In this document: in pieces, positions 52,378 to 61,849 of the stretch
How the letters are laid out: each line of letters starts with the position of its first letter
Numbering within the stretch: position 1 is the first letter of the stretch
Origin: Bradyrhizobium sp. 170
GTDB lineage: Bacteria > Pseudomonadota > Alphaproteobacteria > Rhizobiales > Xanthobacteraceae
DNA length: 64,000 nucleotides
Assembly (NCBI RefSeq): GCF_023101085.1
Contig: NZ_CP064703.1
Location: forward strand, 6,758,001-6,822,000
Direction: 5' to 3'
Made by a program: the position numbers and the translations under genes
Notes under the pieces: model-generated
Told to the model about the DNA's origin: nothing
Databases searched by the model: none
Seen by the model: the letters and a program-made list of their open reading frames with translations, nothing else

Positions 52378-54486
52378 CTAACTCTTGCGCCGAGTGGCTG
52401 GCGTTGCTCTTTTTGCCCAGACCTTGTTGTCATGGAACGCCGCGCCGCCGATGGGAGCGACCGTTTCGGCCCCGGTGAGCATGTTGATGCCGCGGCCGCC
52501 GACATGAGCCTTGTTCGGATGGATGGACTCGGCGATCAGCACACCGCGGCGCACCCCGTCAAACAGCTTCACCGTCAGCGTGGTTTCGCCCCGCATATTG
52601 CCGAGCGTCACCGCGTCGCCATCGGCGATCGAAAGGCTTGCGGCGTCTTCCGGGTGCATCATCACCGACGGCGCGCCCTCGCGGGCCTGCGATCCCGCCG
52701 TCTCGTTGAAGCTGGTGTTGAGATAGCTCCGCGACGGCGAAGTGGCGAGGCGGAACGGATGTTTCTCATCCGCCTCCTCGATGATCGTCCAATGATCGGG
52801 CAGCGAGGGCATCTGCGCCCAAGGACCCAGGCCCGGATTGCCGACGGGCGGGTGCGCCCAGTCGGCCTTGAAGTGGAACTTCTTGTCTGCATGCGCGAAG
52901 CCGTCGAGATAATGCGAGGTGCGGAAATCCGGCTGGATATCGCGCCACAGATCCGCTTCGAGCGTCTCGACATCGCCGTGGCCGCTCTTTTTCAGCGTCG
53001 CATCGATCAATTCGCGCGGCGTCATCTCAAACCCGGGATGCACGGCGTTGAGGCGGCGGCCGAGGCCTTGCAGCACCTCGTGGTTGGAACGGCACTCGCC
53101 GGGCGGATCGATCAGCTTAGGCCCGACCGAGATATGCTGGTGACCACCGCCATAATAGAGATCGTCGTGCTCCATGAACATGGTCGCCGGCAGCACGATG
53201 TCGGCCATGACGGCCGTTTCCGTCATGAACTGCTCATGCACCGCGACGAACAAATCCTCGCGCGCAAAGCCCTTTCGCACGAGTGCCTGTTCGGGCGCTA
53301 CCGTCATCGGGTTGGTATTCTGGATCAGCATCGCCTTGACCGGCGGTCCACCCTTCAAGGCTTCAGCGTCGCCGGTCAGGATGCGCCCGACCTGGGACTG
53401 ATCGAGCCAGCGGGTCGTGCGGTCGATCGCGTCATGTCCCTCGATGATGGATTCGTCGAACTTCCAGATCGAAGCATTGTTGAAGAAGGCGCCGCCACCT
53501 TCATATTGCCAGGCTCCGGTCACCGCCGGGATGCACAGCGCTGCATGCATCTGCGCCGCTCCGTTGCGGCTGCGGGTAAAGCCGTAGCCGAGGCGAAAGA
53601 ACGAACGTTTGGTTTGGCCGACGACGCGCGCGAATGCCTCGATCTCTTCCACCGGCACGCCCGAGATCGCAGAAGCCCATTCCGGCGTGCGGGTCGCGAG
53701 GTGCGCCTCGAGTTCGTCAGGACAATCGGTGTAGCGATCCATATAGGCGCGATCCGCGTAACCCTCGCGGAACAGCACGTTCATGACGCCGCAAGCGAAG
53801 GCGCCATCGGTACCCGGTCGGAGCAGTATCTTGATATCGGCCTGCTTCATCGTGTCGTTGTTGTAGACATCGATCGCCGCGATCTTCGCGCCGCGCTCCT
53901 TGCGGGCGCGCGAGGCGTGAGTCATCACGTTGACCTGGGTATTCACCGGGTTGGTGCCCCAGATCACAACGAGATCGGAGACCCCCATCTCGCGCGGATC
54001 GACGCCAGCGATCTTGCCAGTGCCGATGGCAAACCCGATGCGCGCGACGGTCGCACAGATGGTGCCGTAGAAACGGGAATACTTCTTCACATGCGCGAGG
54101 CGATTGATGCCGTCGCGCATGACGAGCCCCATGGTGCCGGCGTAATAATAGGGCCAGACAGACTGAGCGCCGAATTCACGCTCGGCCTGATCGAAGCGCA
54201 CGGCGATTTCGTCCAGCGCTTCATCCCAGGAAATCCGCGCGAACTGGCCGGAGCCCTTCGGGCCGGTGCGGTGCATCGGATGGAGCAGCCGGTCGGGATG
54301 ATGAATGCGCTCGGCGTAGCGCGCGACCTTGGCGCAGACGACGCCCGCCGTATAGGTCTGCAGCTTGGAGCCGCGGACCCGGCCGATCGAACGGCCGTCG
54401 ATCACCTCGATGTCGAGTGCACAGGCCGACGGGCAATCGTGCGGACAGGTGGAGTGGCGGATAGCGACCTTGGCATGCTGGTTCAT
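52378..54486 (-). CDS. molybdopterin (bis-MGD) oxidoreductase with one [4Fe-4S] cluster
   Basis: The 702-residue protein starts with a Fe4S4 domain CPHDCPSACALDIEV...GVVC (Cys14, 18, 22 and about 50), then the Mo-bisPGD core (WDEALDEIAVRF, ICATVARIGF, VVIWGTNPVNTQVNVMT, and the molybdopterin loops through QNTNPM and FMTETAVMADIVLPATMFMEHDD). A C-terminal dinucleotide-binding domain follows (about 590-700). The family includes formate dehydrogenases and DMSO-reductase-type enzymes; the active-site ligand is not clear to me. There is no Tat signal, so it is cytoplasmic. It lies among SDR, MmgE/PrpD and crotonase genes, which suggests oxidation or dehydroxylation of an organic acid. Confidence 0.87.
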   Translation of the reverse strand: MNQHAKVAIRHSTCPHDCPSACALDIEVIDGRSIGRVRGSKLQTYTAGVVCAKVARYAERIHHPDRLLHPMHRTGPKGSGQFARISWDEALDEIAVRFDQAEREFGAQSVWPYYYAGTMGLVMRDGINRLAHVKKYSRFYGTICATVARIGFAIGTGKIAGVDPREMGVSDLVVIWGTNPVNTQVNVMTHASRARKERGAKIAAIDVYNNDTMKQADIKILLRPGTDGAFACGVMNVLFREGYADRAYMDRYTDCPDELEAHLATRTPEWASAISGVPVEEIEAFARVVGQTKRSFFRLGYGFTRSRNGAAQMHAALCIPAVTGAWQYEGGGAFFNNASIWKFDESIIEGHDAIDRTTRWLDQSQVGRILTGDAEALKGGPPVKAMLIQNTNPMTVAPEQALVRKGFAREDLFVAVHEQFMTETAVMADIVLPATMFMEHDDLYYGGGHQHISVGPKLIDPPGECRSNHEVLQGLGRRLNAVHPGFEMTPRELIDATLKKSGHGDVETLEADLWRDIQPDFRTSHYLDGFAHADKKFHFKADWAHPPVGNPGLGPWAQMPSLPDHWTIIEEADEKHPFRLATSPSRSYLNTSFNETAGSQAREGAPSVMMHPEDAASLSIADGDAVTLGNMRGETTLTVKLFDGVRRGVLIAESIHPNKAHVGGRGINMLTGAETVAPIGGAAFHDNKVWAKRATPATRRKS

Positions 54487-54570
54487 GCGTTTCTAGGTAA
54501 CATCAAACGCCGCGGTCGCCGAGAGGGTTTGTCCGGCAATACACCTGCAAAAACGGCCTTTAGCCATGCA

Positions 54571-55323
54571 TCAGACGCCCAAATAGGCGCCGCCATTGGT
54601 GTGGATGGCCTGCCCGTTGATGTAGCGCGCCCCGGGACCGCACAGGAAACGCACGGTTGCGGCGACGTCTTCCGGCAGGCCCCGATTACCGGTGATGGTC
54701 TGATGGATCAGATGATGCGCCGGCTCCGGTTTGTCCTTGGGCCGTGGCGTCCCGATCAGCCCGGGAACCACGCAGTTCACCGTGATGCCGTCATCGGCAA
54801 GGTCGTGGGCCAGCGCTCGTGTCAGGCCGACAATTCCGGCCTTTGCCGTCACGACATGCGCACGATTTTTTGCACCCGTATGCGCGCTGAGACCGCCAAT
54901 ATTGACGATGGTCGCTGCACCCGACTTGCGCAGCGCCGGCAGGCAGGCTTTTACGCAGAGGAACGTGCCATCGAGCGTAACGTCGAGGATTTCGCGCCAC
55001 GCCGCATAGCTCATCTCGGCGAACGGCTTCTCGCGCCGCAGCGCCGCGTTATTGACGAGGATATCGATACGGCCGAATTGCTTGACGGCCGCATCCGCCA
55101 TGGCCTGCACCGCCACGGCGTCGGCAACGTCGCCGATATGGACCAACGCCTTGCCGCCGGCAGTCTCGATCTCGCGCGCGACGGCATCCGCCTCGGTGCG
55201 GTTACTGCGTGTGTTCACCACGATAGAGGCTCCGCCCTCCGCCAGGGTCAGCGCGATCGCGCGGCCGATATTGCGGCCCGCGCCGGTGACGACAGCGACT
55301 TTGCCTAGGAGTTCTTTGGTCAT
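54571..55323 (-). CDS. short-chain dehydrogenase/reductase-like protein without usual catalytic Tyr
   Basis: The 250-residue product has the Rossmann motif TGAGRNIGRAIAL (residues 13-25), the LVNNAAL motif near 89-95, and a typical end GGAYLGV. The segment that normally reads Y-x-x-x-K is V157-V-T-A-K161, so the catalytic Tyr is replaced by Val, and the catalytic Ser position appears to be Gly144. Lys161 remains. I recall relatives with the same HVVTAK segment, so this is probably not a sequencing error. It may bind NAD(P) with altered or no redox chemistry. It lies 6 bases after the MmgE/PrpD gene. Confidence 0.83.
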   Translation of the reverse strand: MTKELLGKVAVVTGAGRNIGRAIALTLAEGGASIVVNTRSNRTEADAVAREIETAGGKALVHIGDVADAVAVQAMADAAVKQFGRIDILVNNAALRREKPFAEMSYAAWREILDVTLDGTFLCVKACLPALRKSGAATIVNIGGLSAHTGAKNRAHVVTAKAGIVGLTRALAHDLADDGITVNCVVPGLIGTPRPKDKPEPAHHLIHQTITGNRGLPEDVAATVRFLCGPGARYINGQAIHTNGGAYLGV

Positions 55324-55329
55324 GAGCCG

Positions 55330-56703
55330 CTACCCACGCAATGAGGAGAGATCGATGCGGCCACTATACAGCCCCGCCATCACTTTCAACGCCGCATCGC
55401 TTTGCACCGCGCTCCAGCCGCCATGCTCGGCGTTGAGCCTGAACTTGTCGGTCACGTCCTCCCGCGTCAGCGGCTCCTGCGCGCCGCCCCGCAGATATGG
55501 CTGCCGCTCTTCCACCACGCTGCCATCCCGGAGGGTGGCGCGGATGTGGCCGGTGTAATTGTTGGGATAGGGATTGTCCGGGTCGATCACGAACTTCACT
55601 TTTGCCGCGAGCGCCAGCACGCGCTCATCGCGAATCGCATGTTCCGTGAACGCGCCGAGCCCGACGCCGCCATGCACGAAGCCGGCGGCCAGCAGATAAG
55701 GCACCGCGAATTTGGCGGCATAGCCGTTGCGCGGGCGTTGCTTGTCGGCGAGTGGCTCCCATAGCCGGTGCACTGTTCCCTCCGCCACCTCGCAGACGAT
55801 CTCGGTGACATCCTCGGGTTTGATGCCGCGCGCAGCCAGCCGGCGCGCGCAATCGATATAGGGCTGCGCCATCGTCCCGCATGGATAGGGCTTGAACGCC
55901 AGCGTGTCCGTCACCCAGCGCGTGCCGAAATCGCCGGTCAGCGCGTCGTAGTCGCCCTCCGTGGTGTGCGCGAAACCGTGGAACAGCCCGTGCACGCCCT
56001 CGAAGACCGTGCGCGGGCCGACAAACCCTGCCCGCGCCAATAGCGCCGCGCGGATACCCGATTGCGCCGCCCAGCCAGCATGCAGCCGTTTGGTCCAGGC
56101 GCCTTCCGCAAGATACTCGATGATGCCGCCGGCCATGCTGCCGGCGACGCCGAGCGCATCGACGATCTGCCTGGCGTTGAGGCCGAGCGCGGCGCCGACA
56201 CCGGCGGCCGCGCCCATCGCGCCGAAGATTGCTGTCGGATGAAAGCCGGCCTTGTGGACGGCCTTCGGCGCCACGAGGCTCAACCGGCACAGCACTTCGG
56301 TGCCGACCGCGATCCCGACCAGCGCCTTCTGACCGTCAGGGTTATGCCGCTCGCAGGCGGCGAGCACCGCCGGCACGATCACGGCGCCTGCATGGACCGG
56401 GCCGCCCTCAAAAGTGTCGTCGAAATCCTCGCCATGCGCGGCCGTCCCGTTGACGAAGGCGGCGCCCGCCGCATTCAGCGTGCGCCTATGCCCGATCGCG
56501 GTACAGGGGCCGTCATCGTCACAGCCCGCCAGCGCGCTTCTGATGTAGTCCTCGTTGCGCGCGGTGACGCATAGTCCGACCACGTCGATCAGCATGTCCT
56601 CGCATTTGCGCGCGGTTGCAGCCTGCAATGGGCCGGATTGCAGTGCGGCGATCTTTTCGGCAAGCGCTTCAGCGACCGAGGTCTCAGGCAGTCCGGAGGC
56701 CAT
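55330..56703 (-). CDS. MmgE/PrpD family protein
   Basis: This 457-residue protein resembles 2-methylcitrate dehydratase and related proteins (cis-aconitate decarboxylase, IDS-epimerase). Seen are DMLIDVVGLCVTAR near 36, AAFVNGTAAHGEDFDDTFEGGPVHAGAVIVPA near 81-110, FHPTAIFGAMGAAAGVGAALGL near 150, and FKPYPCGTMAQPYIDC near 266. The ATG at 56703 gives a start (MASGLPETSV) of normal form; a longer frame runs through the neighbouring gene. It follows a binding-protein gene with a 5-base gap. The substrate is likely a di- or tricarboxylic acid, by family. Confidence 0.88.
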   Translation of the reverse strand: MASGLPETSVAEALAEKIAALQSGPLQAATARKCEDMLIDVVGLCVTARNEDYIRSALAGCDDDGPCTAIGHRRTLNAAGAAFVNGTAAHGEDFDDTFEGGPVHAGAVIVPAVLAACERHNPDGQKALVGIAVGTEVLCRLSLVAPKAVHKAGFHPTAIFGAMGAAAGVGAALGLNARQIVDALGVAGSMAGGIIEYLAEGAWTKRLHAGWAAQSGIRAALLARAGFVGPRTVFEGVHGLFHGFAHTTEGDYDALTGDFGTRWVTDTLAFKPYPCGTMAQPYIDCARRLAARGIKPEDVTEIVCEVAEGTVHRLWEPLADKQRPRNGYAAKFAVPYLLAAGFVHGGVGLGAFTEHAIRDERVLALAAKVKFVIDPDNPYPNNYTGHIRATLRDGSVVEERQPYLRGGAQEPLTREDVTDKFRLNAEHGGWSAVQSDAALKVMAGLYSGRIDLSSLRG

Positions 56704-56708
56704 AGCGG

Positions 56709-57776
56709 TCAAACGCGGAAGATTTTTGTGTAGCGCGCCTTGATGGCCTCGCTTTCCTTCTCCACCGCCGCCGCGTCGTCCTTCATGGTCTTGATGTCCT
56801 TGAGCGGCTTGCGCCCCGCCTTCTCGACGGTTTGCGAATGCACCGAGCGGAGGCCGCCGACGTCGACGATGAGCTGCTGCGCCTCGCGGCTGAGACTGAA
56901 CGACTGAAACAGCCGCGCCGCGTTCGGATTCGGTGCATCCTTGAAGACGCCGTTCGGTGCGATGATCAGCGGCGACCCTTCCGTGGCGTAGACCGGCTCG
57001 ACCGGACGGCCCGCCTCCTTCATCTGGAAGATGTTGTATTCGTTGCCGTCCGCCATCACCGCGCGCTCGCCGAGATCGAGCTTCTTCGGCGGATCGGCCG
57101 ATGACTGCACCTGCATGATGCTCTGCTTGGCAAGCTGCTCGAAGAAGCTCCAGCCGAGATCGCGCTGCATCTGGTAGGTCGCGGTTATGATGGTGCCGCT
57201 GTAGCCCGGATGCGCCTTGACGATCTTGCCCTTCCATTTGGGATCGAGCAGATCGGCAAAACTCTTCGGCGCGTCCTCTGCTTTCACCAGATTGGTGTTG
57301 TAGGCAATGATGCTGAGCCAGACGCGAAAACTCGCAAACTGGCCGTCGGGGTCCTTGTGCTCGGCCGGATAGAATTTTGCCACGTCTTCCGGCACGTAAG
57401 GCGCCAGAATGCCGTCGCGCTTCCAGACGATGAAATGCGCGGCATCGGACGAGTTCACGATATCGACGGCATGGATGTTGCTGGAATATTCCTGGCCGAT
57501 GCGCTGGAACAGGCGTTCGGCGCCGGTGCGTTCAACACGCACCGCGATGCCCGGATATTTCGCCTCGAACGCCTTGGCCAGTTTTTCCGCGACCGGCAAA
57601 TCGGTCGAGGTGTAATAGATGACCTTGCCTTCCTTCTTCGCCGCCTCGATCAACGCCGGCGTCACGGTTTCCGGTGGCGGCGCAGCCGCCATGACGCGCG
57701 TGGAGCATGCTGCGCCTGCGAGAGCAGCACCAGCGCCAGCCAGCACATGGCGGCGTGAAATCCCTGGGTGTTTCAT
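56709..57776 (-). CDS. ABC-type extracellular solute-binding protein (AfuA/PotD-like)
   Basis: The 355-residue protein starts MKHPGISRRHVLAGAGAALA, a twin-arginine-like signal with a possible lipobox (LAGAAC, Cys27). The body has GKVIYYTSTDLPVAEKLAKAFEAKYPGI near 54-80, typical of the iron/polyamine/thiamine-type binding proteins, and WKGKIVKAHPGYSG near 190. No ABC permease or ATPase is in the window, so it is an orphan here. It is followed closely by MmgE/PrpD and SDR genes, which suggests uptake of the acid they process. Confidence 0.85.
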   Translation of the reverse strand: MKHPGISRRHVLAGAGAALAGAACSTRVMAAAPPPETVTPALIEAAKKEGKVIYYTSTDLPVAEKLAKAFEAKYPGIAVRVERTGAERLFQRIGQEYSSNIHAVDIVNSSDAAHFIVWKRDGILAPYVPEDVAKFYPAEHKDPDGQFASFRVWLSIIAYNTNLVKAEDAPKSFADLLDPKWKGKIVKAHPGYSGTIITATYQMQRDLGWSFFEQLAKQSIMQVQSSADPPKKLDLGERAVMADGNEYNIFQMKEAGRPVEPVYATEGSPLIIAPNGVFKDAPNPNAARLFQSFSLSREAQQLIVDVGGLRSVHSQTVEKAGRKPLKDIKTMKDDAAAVEKESEAIKARYTKIFRV

Positions 57777-57895
57777 GTTTTCGAATCCCCGCGCTGTCGG
57801 CGAAGTTAGGTACCCCTGATCCCCCGCATTATTCCTATGGATGGCCCGCTGTCCATCGCCGGCAGCCGCCTGGCCATGGCAGCTAAGCCTGAATA

Positions 57896-58513
57896 CTACT
57901 GTGCAGGACAGGCCGCGCCGGTTTTCACCCAGGCCTCGACCAGGGCGCCGGCCTGCTTTTGTGTGCCGGGCACGGAGCTGCGGCCAGCGCCGGGAGCCCA
58001 GGCCCAGCCAACCAGCGTATCTTCGCCGATATGATGGATGAGTTCCTCGAGCTTGCGCCCGCCGTTGCGTGCGGGATCCTTGAGCTGCGCGCAGATTTCG
58101 GCAACTGTCTTGCCCTCCCACGCCATTTCGCGCGGTGCGAGGTGCCATTCCGGATGGCCCGGCATGCGGCCGGGTTCGAAGTTCGCATGCTGGTGGCAAC
58201 TCGAGCAGCGCATCGCCGGAAGGCCATGGCCGTCCGCGCCGCGCGTGACCGGCGGTTGGTGCAGCCGCCCCTCGTCGCCTTGCCGCGGGCGATCGGTTGC
58301 GGGATGGCAATTCGTGCAGCGCGGATGGGTGAGCACCTTGCCGAGTTCGGTGAACATGGCCGCCGATCGCGCGTCCGTATCTGATATCGACGCAAAACTT
58401 TCCGGACTTGCCAGCGATTGCGGTGCCGTCTGGGAAACGGCGTAGCCCGCGAACATGCTCGTCACGACAGCGACCACAGCAAGCAGAAGCTGGAACCGCA
58501 ACTCCGATTTCAT
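57896..58513 (-). CDS. dihaem c-type cytochrome, partner of an Ior-type dehydrogenase
   Basis: This 205-residue secreted protein has an N-terminal signal or anchor ([20 protein letters not shown], about 9-28) and two haem-binding sites, CTNCH (about 66-70) and CSSCH (about 103-107). PRCTNCHP and [15 protein letters not shown] are visible. It lies 19 bases after the [2Fe-2S] subunit gene, so it most likely takes electrons from the IorAB complex to the respiratory chain. A separate dehydrogenase cytochrome is less likely. Confidence 0.85.
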   Translation of the reverse strand: MKSELRFQLLLAVVAVVTSMFAGYAVSQTAPQSLASPESFASISDTDARSAAMFTELGKVLTHPRCTNCHPATDRPRQGDEGRLHQPPVTRGADGHGLPAMRCSSCHQHANFEPGRMPGHPEWHLAPREMAWEGKTVAEICAQLKDPARNGGRKLEELIHHIGEDTLVGWAWAPGAGRSSVPGTQKQAGALVEAWVKTGAACPAQ

Positions 58514-58532
58514 GTCGCGTTCTCCCGGCCGG

Positions 58533-59057
58533 TCACTGGTTCGCTGCGAGATAGCGTTTGGAATCCGCCAGGATCACATCCCGCACGGCCTCGTGGTATT
58601 TGATGTAGCCGGTGCAGCGGCAGATATGGCCATCGAGCGCTTCGGCGATGGTGTTTTCGAGATCAGCGCGCTTCACCGGCGCCTTGGCCAGACGCTCCAG
58701 CAGGACCTGCCCCTCGTTGAGGAAGCCCGCGGTGCAATAGCCGCACTGGAAGGCGAAGTGCCGGATGAAGGCCTTTTGCAGCGCCGTTAGTTCGTCGCCC
58801 TTCGCATGGCCCTCGACGGTGCGGATGGTCTTGCCGTTAAAACTTGCCGCCGAGGCGACGCAGGTCGGGCTGGTGTAGCTCATGCCATCGGGATCATCGA
58901 CGATCACGGCACAACTCAGGCACTGCGCCGCGCCACAGCCGAACTTGGTGCCGGTCATGCCGAGATACTCGCGCAGGAAATCGTTCATCGAAAGTTCGTC
59001 GCGCACATCCACCGGTCCGTGCGCCCGGCCGTTGATCGTGAGGCTCAATCTGGTCAC
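58533..59057 (-). CDS. iorA: [2Fe-2S] subunit of xanthine-oxidase-family dehydrogenase (IorA-like)
   Basis: The 174-residue protein has a plant-type ferredoxin domain, FGCGAAQCLSCAVIV (about 39-53), and a C-terminal domain with FQCGYCTAGFL (about 104-114) and HICRCTGYIKYHEAV (about 143-157), giving the two [2Fe-2S] clusters. Size and order fit isoquinoline 1-oxidoreductase alpha subunits. The start is GTG at 59057, overlapping the IorB stop in GTGA, so production of the two subunits is coupled. It would leave the cytoplasm with the Tat-exported large subunit. Confidence 0.9.
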   Translation of the reverse strand: MTRLSLTINGRAHGPVDVRDELSMNDFLREYLGMTGTKFGCGAAQCLSCAVIVDDPDGMSYTSPTCVASAASFNGKTIRTVEGHAKGDELTALQKAFIRHFAFQCGYCTAGFLNEGQVLLERLAKAPVKRADLENTIAEALDGHICRCTGYIKYHEAVRDVILADSKRYLAANQ

Positions 59058-61828
59058 GCCAAAACTCCCTTGAGCAGGCTTGCGGTTACCGGCAGCGATT
59101 GGAAACGGCGGCCGGTCGCGTCGAAAATCGCATTCAGGATGGCAGGCACCACCGGAACCATGACGACTTCCGCCATGCCCTTCGGCGGCTCGTCGGGAGT
59201 CAGCGGCGGCAGCATTTCGATTTCGAGATCGTGCAGCGGCAGATCAGATCCGCGCGCGACGAGATACTGCCCGAGATTCCACCGGCCGTTGCCGGGACCG
59301 CCCTCAAAGGGCGGCAGCGTCTCGAGCAAGGCATAGCCGACACCCATCGCGAAGCCGCCTTGCGCCTGCCCCATCACCACCTCGGGCACCAGCGCCTGTC
59401 CGCACTCGAACACGCTGTAGGCCTTGGCAATGCGCAGCGTGCCGGTGGCGCGCTCGATCTCGATGCGGACCAGCGTGCCGCACATCGAGGTATAGCTGGT
59501 GCCGATCCGGTTGTTGTCGGTCGGCGGGAATTTGACGCTGACGCGGTTGATGCGCTCGAACTTGCCGTTGCCCCTGCGCAAGGCCAGCGCGTCGATCTCG
59601 GCGCGATACTGTTCGCCAAAGAGGGGAAAGCGGGCGCGCGACCATTCCCAGCGGGAGAAGCTGTGCGCCACCGCCCCGGTCGCAAGGTTGCGCGCATGCG
59701 CTCTTGCGGCGAGAGCCTGCAGCGGCAACGGCGCAAGACCGGGCATGACGAGCTGGCCGTCCTTCCATTGCGCCTTCGCCCAATCCTTTGCGCGCGGATC
59801 GTTCGCAGCGATGCGCCATAGATCCAGCGCCGCCGGCCACAGGCCGAAACGGAAGATGACGCGCGCGGCTTCGGCGACCGAGTGGGTACCGACATGCGCG
59901 CCGATCGAGGCGCTGGTCGCCGAGCTGATGGCGGGCACCCAGCGCGGATTCTTCTCCGCAGCGTCCTGTGTCTTCTGGTCCATCGTGTAGGGATCGCCCG
60001 ATGTGACCAATCCGAGCGCGTCATACGTGTCGACACGCGCCACCGAGACTTCGTCAGCGACCGCTCCGAGATGGATCGCAACCCGGTTGGCGAGCGCGGT
60101 GCCGATGCCGTTGCCCATCTCGGTATGATCGCAATAGATGGTGATCTTGCCGTCGGGAGACAGCTCGACACGCCCCAGCGAACAATCGGCGCCGGTGCCA
60201 TAGTCCTTGGTCACACACGCAACACCGGTACCGACGAGCATGCCCGGCGACGCGGCCGATTTCTGCTGCGCGCGCTGCTGCCAGATCGGATGCTTCTCGA
60301 GCTTGTCCAGGATTTCAGTGGTGCGAACCGAAACGCCGTAGGGATTACCGGTCATGGTCCGGCCCTTGGGCGCGAGCGCATTGCGTCGCCGGAACTCGAT
60401 CGGATCAAGCGGCAAGGCAGTCGCCGCTTCGTCAACCAGTGCCTCCAGCGCCGTCATCGTCTGCAGCGTGCCGTAACCGCGCATCGATCCCGCGGTAACG
60501 CCGCGCGAATGAACGGCAACCGTGGTCACATCGACCTTCGGCACATCATAGATGCCGATCGCGGCGGTCGCGCCGCAGGTTGCCACATTGACCGAGAAAT
60601 TGGCCAGGCCGCCGCCGTCGAGAACGTGGTCCGCAGCGAAAGCCTGAATTTTTCCGCTTCCCCGATCGACCCCCATCCACGACCGCATCTTGAAGGCGTG
60701 GCGCTTGATACCGCCCTGAAACTGCTGATAGCGGTCATGCGCCAGCCGCACGGGATGACCGGGAAAGAACATCGCCGCCAGCGCCACATACAGCACAAAT
60801 GGCGTGTGATCGCGGCCGCCGAAGCCGCCGCCCATGTAGGTGAACTGGGTATTGATCCGCGCCGGCTTGTAGGGAGCGCGGGCCTCGCCGAGCAAATGCG
60901 CGATCGACTCCGCCGCCTCATAGGGCGACTGCACGCCGAGAACGAGCTCGAGGCTGCCGCTGTTGGTGCTGTACCACGCGAGGCCGGTCTCCGGTTCGAG
61001 GAACATCGGATCGACCGATTGGGTCTCGAACTCGCGCTCCAGCACCAGAAGGTTCGGATTCTTGGCCGCCAGTTCAGCGCGGATCCGTTCGCCGTGGATC
61101 GCGGCCTTGGCGTAGGAAGCCCCGGTGTCCTTTGCGGCCGGCGACCAAATCGGAAGCGGCGCGTTCTGTGACCGTCCCGGGCTGACCCAGCCGGCCAGGA
61201 TCGGCGAATAGACGTCAGGCGCGTCCGGCGTTGCACCGGCCACGCGCGTAAAACGATAGGCGCCGTAGGCCGGCATGGCGACGGGGCCGGTTTCCTCGCC
61301 GAACCTCACGAACGTTCCATCGCGCAATGCGAGGCGCGCCTGATCGAAGGCGTCGAACGTCTCGAATATCAACAGCCCGACTGGCTGCCCCAGATAGAGC
61401 GGTGTCTTGCCAAGCGGACAGAACAGGTCGCCGGTATAAAATTCGGGAACGCGGGTGCCGATCTTGTCGAGATCGGCTGATGTCACCACGACCGACGGTT
61501 TCATCGCGCCGCCAAGCCGCGCGAGATCCATTCCGAGATAGACGTGCGTCGCATCCGGCGCACGGATCAGCATCGCGTGCGAGGTATTGGCCGGCCAGCC
61601 CGGAAGATCGGCGGCGCGGAAGTCGGATGCGTAGAGCTTCGCGCCGGTTACCTTGGCCGTGCCATCGACCCGGCCCGCGCCATTGGCGGCCGGGTTCCAT
61701 TCGGTGCGACCGGGAAGCGACGCGCGCGGCGGCAGGCCGGCGGCCTCCGCCGCGCCGAGGCGCGCAAGACTGAGCGCAATGCCGCTCGCTGACACCCAAT
61801 TCAGAAATTCACGCCGCGAAGGTCGCAT
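59054..61828 (-). CDS. iorB: molybdenum subunit of xanthine-oxidase-family dehydrogenase (IorB-like)
   Basis: The 924-residue protein starts MRPSRREFLNWVSASGIAL, a Tat signal (SRREFL), as in IorB. Two aldehyde-oxidase/xanthine-dehydrogenase molybdopterin domains follow: FTYMGGGFGGRDHTPF near 330 and, further on, TIYCDHTEMGNGIGTALANR near 565 and GTSYTSMCGTLVRIEIERA near 770. The end GMAEVVMVPVVPAILNAIFDATG near 885 keeps the expected catalytic Glu in a GMAE rather than GVGE setting. It is longer than classical IorB (about 770). Aldehyde or N-heteroaromatic hydroxylation is likely; substrate unknown. Confidence 0.9.
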   Translation of the reverse strand: MRPSRREFLNWVSASGIALSLARLGAAEAAGLPPRASLPGRTEWNPAANGAGRVDGTAKVTGAKLYASDFRAADLPGWPANTSHAMLIRAPDATHVYLGMDLARLGGAMKPSVVVTSADLDKIGTRVPEFYTGDLFCPLGKTPLYLGQPVGLLIFETFDAFDQARLALRDGTFVRFGEETGPVAMPAYGAYRFTRVAGATPDAPDVYSPILAGWVSPGRSQNAPLPIWSPAAKDTGASYAKAAIHGERIRAELAAKNPNLLVLEREFETQSVDPMFLEPETGLAWYSTNSGSLELVLGVQSPYEAAESIAHLLGEARAPYKPARINTQFTYMGGGFGGRDHTPFVLYVALAAMFFPGHPVRLAHDRYQQFQGGIKRHAFKMRSWMGVDRGSGKIQAFAADHVLDGGGLANFSVNVATCGATAAIGIYDVPKVDVTTVAVHSRGVTAGSMRGYGTLQTMTALEALVDEAATALPLDPIEFRRRNALAPKGRTMTGNPYGVSVRTTEILDKLEKHPIWQQRAQQKSAASPGMLVGTGVACVTKDYGTGADCSLGRVELSPDGKITIYCDHTEMGNGIGTALANRVAIHLGAVADEVSVARVDTYDALGLVTSGDPYTMDQKTQDAAEKNPRWVPAISSATSASIGAHVGTHSVAEAARVIFRFGLWPAALDLWRIAANDPRAKDWAKAQWKDGQLVMPGLAPLPLQALAARAHARNLATGAVAHSFSRWEWSRARFPLFGEQYRAEIDALALRRGNGKFERINRVSVKFPPTDNNRIGTSYTSMCGTLVRIEIERATGTLRIAKAYSVFECGQALVPEVVMGQAQGGFAMGVGYALLETLPPFEGGPGNGRWNLGQYLVARGSDLPLHDLEIEMLPPLTPDEPPKGMAEVVMVPVVPAILNAIFDATGRRFQSLPVTASLLKGVLA

Positions 61829-61849
61829 GCATTCAACCTTTTGCCGGAA

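Noticed and set aside
52198..55308. Long plus-strand frame opposite the Mo oxidoreductase and SDR genes
   Set aside because: It spans several real minus-strand genes and has the composition of an antisense shadow.
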